Position numbers and translations under genes: made by a program
In this document: positions 6,513-10,837 of the stretch, piece after piece
How positions within the stretch are numbered: position 1 is the stretch's first letter
Layout: the number at the start of each line of letters is the position of its first letter
The notes under the pieces: model-generated
Seen by the model: only the letters and a program-made list of their open reading frames with translations
What the model was told of the DNA's origin: nothing
Database searches by the model: none
From: an uncultured Bacilli bacterium
Lineage (GTDB): Bacteria > Bacillota_I > Bacilli_A > RF39 > UBA660
Assembly: GCA_947628635.1 (NCBI GenBank)
Contig: CANRAX010000033.1
Location: 1 to 10,837, forward strand
Direction: 5' to 3'
Length of the DNA stretch: 10,837 nt

Positions 6513-7928
6513 TTGAAAAAAATTTTATTTTTCTTAATAGTAACAACTAGCTTCATCTTCTTACCGCACATGGCTCATGCTCAAACTTATCATTTTTATG
6601 GAGCCGAATTTTTAGATGGAATCTATCTAAAACGTCATGATTCCTCTACCAATACAACATACTATCAAGCAGCACAAGTTTATAGACACTTTGAAACAAA
6701 TGACGTTGCTTATTGTATTGAGCCATTTATTGGTATATCGGAAAATAGTGAATACACAGAAACTTTTTTCCCTAACAATCTTACAGAAACTCAAAGAAAA
6801 AATATTTCAGCTCTTGCTCATTATGGATATGGTTATGGCAATCACACTGATATAAAATGGTTTGCTATAACACAAGTACTAATTTGGAAAGAAGCTAATC
6901 CTAATGACGATTTTTATTTCACTGATTATTTAGATGGTAATCGTATTGATCGTTTTACAGATGAAATTAATGAATTACAAAATTTGGTAGCTCAAAGTTA
7001 TATAAAGCCATCTTTTGATAGTCAAACATTTTACATTGTAAAAGGAAAAGATTTAGTAGTTACAGATACTAATAATATTTTAGATTTGTATTCATCTCCA
7101 ATCGATATTGCCAAAATATCTGGTAACACCTTAACAGTTACTGACTTAAACGAAGGATCTCACCAAATTGCTTTAAATAGAAAAGATAACAAATATGGTA
7201 CACCAGTAGTTTTTTATCAATCAGCTGATAGTCAAGATGTATTAAAAATAGGTGATTTAGATTACACTTATACTATAATTTACATATCTGTGGATAGCAA
7301 CAAAGTTATATTAAATAAAATAGACAAAGATACTAAATCAACAAAATCAAATGGAGAAGCTATTTTAGATGGTGCTGTATTTGAATTATTAAATTCTAAA
7401 AAAGAAAAAATTAAAACTATAACTTTGAAAAAAAATACTGCAACTTTAGAAAATTTAGATTATGGAACTTATTATCTTAAAGAAATAAAAGCTGGAGAAG
7501 GCTATACTATTAATAAAAAGTTAATTGAATTTACTGTTTCAGCAAAAAATCGTTCTATTACCTTAACTTTAGAAAATGAAGTTATTAAAAGTAAGCTAAA
7601 AATTTATAAAGAATATGGGGAAAACGATAACTTTTCTCCAGAAGCTAATATTCAATTTAATATTTATAATTCAAAAAAAGAGTTAATTAAATCAATAACT
7701 ACTAACGAATTAGGCTATGCCGAAGTAGAATTGCCTTACGGTAATTACTATTTAGAGCAAGTAAATACTACGGAGGGATATGAAAAAGTAGAACCAATTT
7801 CTTTTAAAGTAAAAGATACAAAAGATATTACTTATAAATTAAAAAATTATAAAATAAAAGTTCCAGATACAAAAAGCAACAGTTTCTTTGGTTCACTTAT
7901 ATCTTTTTTATCAGATCTTATATGCTAA
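6513..7928 (+). CDS. Thioester-domain (TQXA-type) surface adhesin with two CnaB domains and an atypical C-terminus
   Basis: A 471-residue secreted Gram-positive adhesin. Signal peptide about 1-23 (AHA before Gln24). An N-terminal thioester domain follows (about 28-165): the predicted Cys-Gln thioester is Cys68 in AYCIEPF and Gln121 in ITQVLIW, the reactive bond such adhesins use to attach covalently to host surfaces. A beta-rich linker domain spans about 165-258. Two CnaB/SpaA-like domains follow, each with a candidate Lys-Asn isopeptide bond and catalytic Glu: Lys269/Glu324/Asn355 (about 264-357) and Lys366/Glu415/Asn445 (about 361-447). The end is odd: VPDTK (450-454) stands where LPXTG would be, and only about 17 residues follow, ending ISFLSDLIC without the basic tail. 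The start is TTG with AGGAGGG six bases upstream. The stop overlaps the sortase start. Wall anchoring by that sortase is likely but not proven. Confidence 0.88.
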   Translation: MKKILFFLIVTTSFIFLPHMAHAQTYHFYGAEFLDGIYLKRHDSSTNTTYYQAAQVYRHFETNDVAYCIEPFIGISENSEYTETFFPNNLTETQRKNISALAHYGYGYGNHTDIKWFAITQVLIWKEANPNDDFYFTDYLDGNRIDRFTDEINELQNLVAQSYIKPSFDSQTFYIVKGKDLVVTDTNNILDLYSSPIDIAKISGNTLTVTDLNEGSHQIALNRKDNKYGTPVVFYQSADSQDVLKIGDLDYTYTIIYISVDSNKVILNKIDKDTKSTKSNGEAILDGAVFELLNSKKEKIKTITLKKNTATLENLDYGTYYLKEIKAGEGYTINKKLIEFTVSAKNRSITLTLENEVIKSKLKIYKEYGENDNFSPEANIQFNIYNSKKELIKSITTNELGYAEVELPYGNYYLEQVNTTEGYEKVEPISFKVKDTKDITYKLKNYKIKVPDTKSNSFFGSLISFLSDLIC

Positions 7929-8494
7929 AAAAATTATTTATAATACTTCTTTTATTTATATTACTTCTATTTTTAGCTAGTACATTAAAGCTAAATAAAA
8001 ATACTATAATATCTACCAATATTTTAAGTAAATCACCAATAAATAATATTTTAAATTTTAATACTACTGAAAATAACACTAAAAACGTAACTAAAAAAGA
8101 CAATATTTTTGGTAAAATAATCATTGATAAATTAAATATTAACCGAAACCTATATAGTGTAGATAGTGAAGAAAATAATGTTGATAAAAATATCACTATT
8201 TTAAAAAATTCTACTACACCCGATCATGAAAACAGTATTATGTTTATTGCCGCTCATTCAGGAACAGGTAGAGCTTCCTACTTTAAGCACCTCGATAATT
8301 TAACCATTGGTGATGAAATTAAATTAATTTATAAAGATAAAACTTATTACTATAAAGTAAAAAATATTTGGGAGGAAAAAAAAGACGGCGATATTAATAT
8401 TTTAAGAGAAGAACAAAAACAGTTAATTTTAACTACATGTAGCCCAACAAAAGACAATATGCAATTAGTTATAAATTGCGTTGAAGAAAAATAA
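7922..8494 (+). CDS. Sortase family protein, probably dedicated to the upstream adhesin
   Basis: A 190-residue sortase, a membrane-bound cysteine transpeptidase that cleaves sorting signals and joins proteins to the cell wall or to each other. N-terminal membrane anchor about 3-20; an Asn/Lys/Thr-rich spacer to about 60; the sortase beta-barrel about 62-187. Catalytic His112 (AAHSG) and Cys173 (LTTCSP) are present. The third catalytic residue, an Arg in the strand after the Cys, appears to be Gln181 (MQLVI), and no Arg lies between Cys173 and the C-terminus. The start ATG lies within the end of the adhesin gene (ATGCTAA overlap). I see no Shine-Dalgarno upstream, so translation should depend on termination-reinitiation from the adhesin. 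Class assignment (B, D or other) cannot be settled by eye. Confidence 0.88.
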   Translation: MLKKLFIILLLFILLLFLASTLKLNKNTIISTNILSKSPINNILNFNTTENNTKNVTKKDNIFGKIIIDKLNINRNLYSVDSEENNVDKNITILKNSTTPDHENSIMFIAAHSGTGRASYFKHLDNLTIGDEIKLIYKDKTYYYKVKNIWEEKKDGDINILREEQKQLILTTCSPTKDNMQLVINCVEEK

Positions 8495-8499
8495 TTCAT

Positions 8500-8522
8500 A
8501 AAAAAAGACTTAAATCTTTTTT
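8500..8522. terminator. Bidirectional terminator between sortase and S41 protease genes
   Basis: Stem AAAAAAGA (8501-8508) / TCTTTTTT (8515-8522) with a six-base loop; T-runs follow on the right for the + strand and, through the A-run at 8500-8506, for the - strand. It lies just after the sortase stop and about 65 bases past the S41 stop. The stem is weak (mostly A-T), so efficiency is uncertain. Confidence 0.65.
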
Positions 8523-8585
8523 GAACTGAACTAAATCCTTTGATAAGGAAATAAAATTCAAATCAAATTAGGTTTAAAGCCTTTT

Positions 8586-9824
8586 TTATTTTGTCAATAC
8601 TTCTAATGCTGCTTTCAATTGTTTATCAGTTTCATCACATGGATTATCATAATATTCTTTATTTTGTAATTCATGAACATCTGGAGTTAATCCTTTTTTA
8701 TCTATCCATTCGCCTTTCGAAGTCAACCATTTTTCCGTTGTATATTTAATACTTGCACCAGTTGATAAATTTATAGATTTTTGAACTGTTCCTTTACCAA
8801 AAGTTATTTCTCCAACAAAGGTAGCCTTTTTATAGTTCTCCATAAAGCAAGAGATAACTACTTCAGCAGCCGAAGCCGTTGAGTTACTACCTAATAAGAC
8901 AACTGGATAAGTTCTTTTTTCATTATCTGAAGCATAATATTTTTTTATTTTACCTTTTGTCTCAATTTGATATAAAACTGTTTTTTTATCGAAGAATAAA
9001 TCCAAAACTTTCTTAGCTTGATCTAAATAACCACCTGGATTATCTCTTAAATCTATTATCAATGAATCTATTTTTTTCTTTTCTAAAGATTCTAATTCCT
9101 TTTTTACTTGTTTATATACATTAGCAGAAAATGATTCTATATACAAATAGCCTATCTTTTTATTATCTTTTTCAATAATCTTACTATATGTATAATCAAG
9201 TTCTATTTTTATTCTTTTTATTTCTAAATTCTTTTCTTTACCATTTCTTAATACAGTGATTTTTACTATTGTATTAGCTTCTCCTTTGACTAAATTAGCT
9301 ATTTCATCACTACTAGAATCTTTAACATCTTTTCCATCAATTTTAACAATAATATCATCGACTTTCAAACCAGCTTTTTCAGCAGCTGAATTTTCATATA
9401 CTTCTACAACTTGATTTTGACCATCGACTGTTTGAATGGCCGCTCCAATTCCTACATAGGATCCTTGCACAGACTCTTTAAACTCACTTGCTACTTCATC
9501 ATCCATAAAGATGCTATTAGAATCATCCAAAGTTCCTACCATTCCAGAAATAGCAGCATTAAGTAATTTTTTACCACTAATTTCATTATAATAATTATTT
9601 CTTATAGTATCATACACTTGAATAAATTCTTGTAATTCATCAGATACTTTCTCACCTGACATTGGATTTCTTTTATAAGTTAATATAAAACCAACAGTTA
9701 TTCCAAAAAATATTGAAATAAGTACAATAAATACAACTTCTAAAACATTAAAAGAAAAATTTTTCTTTTCATAATCAATCGTTTTATCTACTTTTTTTTC
9801 TTTTTTATCTACTTTCTTTTCCAT
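8586..9824 (-). CDS. S41 family C-terminal processing peptidase (CtpA/CtpB type) with PDZ domain
   Basis: A 412-residue membrane-anchored, extracellular serine protease with a Ser-Lys dyad that cleaves proteins near their C-termini. Order: Lys-rich cytoplasmic tip (1-22), one membrane helix (about 27-50), an N-terminal helical region (about 60-115), a PDZ domain (about 118-205; SYVGIGAAIQ, then VDDIIVKIDG) and the S41 protease domain (about 210-385). Catalytic Ser318 lies in NSTASAAE, Lys344 in TFGKGTVQ and Gln348 in the same motif; LRDNPGG (259-265) is the usual substrate-groove signature. The ATG has AAGAGGT about nine bases upstream. It is the second gene of the operon, 26 bases after the thioredoxin-fold gene. 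In spore-formers CtpB cleaves SpoIVFA to activate sigma-K, but a vegetative envelope role is equally possible; the sequence does not decide. Confidence 0.95.
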   Translation of the reverse strand: MEKKVDKKEKKVDKTIDYEKKNFSFNVLEVVFIVLISIFFGITVGFILTYKRNPMSGEKVSDELQEFIQVYDTIRNNYYNEISGKKLLNAAISGMVGTLDDSNSIFMDDEVASEFKESVQGSYVGIGAAIQTVDGQNQVVEVYENSAAEKAGLKVDDIIVKIDGKDVKDSSSDEIANLVKGEANTIVKITVLRNGKEKNLEIKRIKIELDYTYSKIIEKDNKKIGYLYIESFSANVYKQVKKELESLEKKKIDSLIIDLRDNPGGYLDQAKKVLDLFFDKKTVLYQIETKGKIKKYYASDNEKRTYPVVLLGSNSTASAAEVVISCFMENYKKATFVGEITFGKGTVQKSINLSTGASIKYTTEKWLTSKGEWIDKKGLTPDVHELQNKEYYDNPCDETDKQLKAALEVLTK

Positions 9825-9850
9825 ATTTATATACCTCTTAACACTAAATT

Positions 9851-10351
9851 TTAAGCTAAATAATTTAAAATATTATCCGTTCCCTGAATATATTCAGAAA
9901 CTTTATCATTACTAAATTTAATTAAAGTCGGACCGTTTATCATCAATTCAGTCACATCTTTAGGCTCTTTATTAACTTCTTCATCAGTAACATACTCTTT
10001 ATTAAAAATATTACTCATATCAGCTTCATATAAAGGAAGTCTATCAGATTTATTTCTATAATCACTTACTTTACTAGTAATGGAACTTAAGTCCGAATTA
10101 GTTTTATCATAATAAACAACAAGATATTCTTTACCAGCTCTATTGAAACTAGAACCAACTAAAATTTCTTCACTTTGTATTTCAGTTTCAATTTCTTCAT
10201 TTGCATCATTATTGTCACTTTTATCAGTCATTTTAACCGTTATTAAATAAAATATTCCTAAGAAAATTAAAACAACTAATATAACTATTATTATATTTTT
10301 TAACTTAACATTTTGATCAAATTCATTTTCAGTTTGCATTCTCTTTGCCAT
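9851..10351 (-). CDS. Membrane-anchored protein with a cysteine-free thioredoxin-like domain
   Basis: A 166-residue protein without a family name I can give. Short polar N-terminus, one membrane helix (about 18-39), an acidic Asp/Glu/Asn linker (about 42-62), then a small domain (about 66-166). The order EYLVVYYDKTNSD, LPLYEADMSN, NGPTLIKFSNDKVSEY and QGTDNILNYL resembles the thioredoxin fold: first strand, second strand ending in an acidic residue, then a strand preceded by Pro141 at the cis-proline position. The whole protein contains no cysteine, so it cannot be a dithiol oxidoreductase; a binding or adaptor role is more likely. Membrane orientation is uncertain, but with the acidic linker the domain is probably outside. 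It shares an operon with the S41 protease, suggesting a joint envelope task. The start ATG has GGTGAT about six bases upstream. Fold assignment is by pattern only. Confidence 0.75.
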   Translation of the reverse strand: MAKRMQTENEFDQNVKLKNIIIVILVVLIFLGIFYLITVKMTDKSDNNDANEEIETEIQSEEILVGSSFNRAGKEYLVVYYDKTNSDLSSITSKVSDYRNKSDRLPLYEADMSNIFNKEYVTDEEVNKEPKDVTELMINGPTLIKFSNDKVSEYIQGTDNILNYLA

Positions 10352-10368
10352 ACAAAATCACCATAATA

Positions 10369-10397
10369 ATTGTACCAACTTTCTAAAAAAAAGTCCA
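10369..10397 (-). promoter_or_regulatory. Sigma-A promoter of the thioredoxin-fold/S41 operon
   Basis: On the - strand: -35 TGGACT (10392-10397), 17-base spacer, -10 TACAAT (10369-10374) with TG at the extended position (TGGTACAAT). Transcription would begin near 10362, leaving a very short leader that only just includes the GGTGAT ribosome binding site. A second weaker set further upstream (TTGTAA, 17 bases, TAATTT, about 10408-10436) could allow a longer leader. Confidence 0.6.
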
Positions 10398-10449
10398 TTG
10401 ATAGGCTGAAATTAGTGTAAAATAACTTTATTTACAATAATTTTCAATT

Positions 10450-10485
10450 AAAAAAAATTATGAAGAAAATAAATTCTTCACAATT
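10450..10485 (-). terminator. Intrinsic terminator of spoVS
   Basis: On the - strand a 12-base stem with one mismatch (10474-10485 against 10456-10467, core TTCTTCA / TGAAGAA, six-base loop) is followed by eight T (10450-10457). It begins about 20 bases past the spoVS stop. Confidence 0.85.
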
Positions 10486-10506
10486 ATTTATGCAAATTGC
10501 GTACAA

Positions 10507-10767
10507 TTATTGAGCTTCAACTATTAATTTAATAGCTGTTCTTTCTTCACCATCAATTACAATATCTTGAAAAGCTGGTATACAAACTAAATTTTTCCCC
10601 GAAGGGGCAACAAATCCACGTGCAATAGCAATTGCTTTTATAGCTTGATTAAGTGCTCCAGCACCTACTGCTTGTATTTCAACATTGCCTTTCTCACGAA
10701 AAACATTAGCTAAGGCACCTGCTACACTATTAGGATTTGATTTACTACTTACTTTTAGTGTTTCCAT
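10507..10767 (-). CDS. spoVS: Stage V sporulation protein S
   Basis: An 86-residue protein of the SpoVS/Alba-like family, the same length as the B. subtilis protein. The sequence follows the family closely: METLKVSSKSNPNSVAGALA at the start, then VEIQAVGAGALNQAIKAIAI, RGFVAPSG, IPAFQDI and DGEERTAIKLIVE to the end. In Bacillus, SpoVS is needed for progress past stage V and affects septation timing; biochemically it resembles small Alba-type nucleic-acid-binding proteins, but its molecular role is not firmly known. I chose the ATG at 10767 because it gives the family-length protein and has AAAGGA about 12 bases upstream. The frame stays open upstream to 10815, but those residues do not belong to the family. 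It has its own terminator; the upstream gene lies beyond the window. SpoVS also occurs in some non-sporulating bacteria, so it supports but does not prove spore formation. Confidence 0.96.
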   Translation of the reverse strand: METLKVSSKSNPNSVAGALANVFREKGNVEIQAVGAGALNQAIKAIAIARGFVAPSGKNLVCIPAFQDIVIDGEERTAIKLIVEAQ

Positions 10768-10837
10768 TATTCTAAACATTCCTTTCCGCTTCACTACGTT
10801 TTGCTTAAGCCACAAACCGCAATGAAAATAATTATCT
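10768..10837 (-). other. Leader or upstream-gene end before spoVS, with an imperfect hairpin
   Basis: The 70 bases upstream of spoVS are noticeably G-rich on the - strand for this genome. They contain an imperfect inverted repeat CGGTTTG / CAAAACG (10813-10819 and 10797-10803, one mismatch) around a loop that holds the palindrome GCTTAAGC. No T-run follows, so it is not a terminator. It may be a 5' leader structure, an operator, or the tail of a gene cut by the window edge; the sequence is too short to decide. Confidence 0.3.

Noticed and set aside
7895..7960. Frameshift that would give the adhesin a longer membrane tail
   Set aside because: I read the two other forward frames past the adhesin stop. 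Neither gives a hydrophobic segment with a basic tail in register with VPDTK, other than the sortase's own N-terminus, and there is no slippery heptamer before the stop.
7918..8196. - strand open frame over the sortase N-terminus
   Set aside because: Its hydrophobic, Phe/Ile/Leu-rich translation follows from the AT-rich sortase sequence on the other strand; the sortase has His and Cys motifs and a coupled start.
10481..10512. Short direct repeat ACAATTATT on either side of GCAAATTGC near the spoVS stop
   Set aside because: Nine-base A/T repeats are expected by chance at this composition, and there is no associated mobile gene; not evidence for an attachment site.
10755..10790. Possible sigma-H promoter directly before spoVS (AAAGGAATG)
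   Set aside because: The partner GAAT element is not at the required spacing, and the AAAGGA is better explained as the ribosome binding site.
1..10837. CRISPR array, insertion sequence, tRNA or rRNA genes
   Set aside because: I saw no regularly spaced repeats, no transposase-like product and no conserved tRNA or rRNA stretches on either strand.

Overview
The window is a densely packed, very AT-rich bacterial segment. Every assigned stop codon is TAA, Trp is read from TGG, Shine-Dalgarno sites are strong (AGAGGTGA, AAGGAGG, AGGAGGG), and there are sigma-A type promoters and short hairpin plus T-run terminators. Together with spoVS (sporulation), a sortase and a thioester/CnaB surface adhesin, this points to a walled, low-GC Gram-positive of the Bacillota. 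It is probably a spore-former or a recent relative of one, from the gut-associated uncultured Bacilli or Erysipelotrichia-like lineages. That placement is inferred from gene content and composition only.

Layout, left to right. (1) 34-2260, + strand: a patatin-like lipid hydrolase is followed one base later by a YhcC-family radical SAM protein, closed by a terminator. (2) 2268-3645, - strand: nfeD and a stomatin/SPFH gene abut exactly, a classic membrane-microdomain pair, with a strong promoter and their own terminator. (3) 3666-4602, + strand: a single gene for an exported, membrane-anchored protein with two tandem Ig-like repeats and a C-terminal two-cysteine module. It is divergent from nfeD and converges on fhs, sharing a bidirectional terminator. 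(4) 4600-6245, - strand: fhs, formate-tetrahydrofolate ligase of one-carbon metabolism. (5) 6246-6450: a spacer of about 10% GC. (6) 6451-8522, + strand: a two-gene surface cassette, a thioester-domain/CnaB adhesin overlapping a sortase by seven bases. (7) 8500-10397, - strand: a cysteine-free thioredoxin-fold membrane protein followed by an S41 C-terminal processing protease. (8) 10450-10837, - strand: spoVS with its terminator and an unusually G-rich leader cut by the window edge.

Most of the window is ordinary cell-envelope and housekeeping content. The part most worth a second look is the adhesin-sortase cassette. The adhesin ends in a degenerate sorting signal (VPDTK, a short hydrophobic stretch and no basic tail). 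Its partner sortase keeps the catalytic His and Cys but appears to have Gln where the conserved Arg should be, and it has no Shine-Dalgarno site of its own. Other items of interest are the uncharacterised Ig-like exported protein and the pairing of a redox-dead thioredoxin-like protein with an S41 protease. I see no CRISPR array, insertion sequence, tRNA, rRNA or recognised riboswitch.
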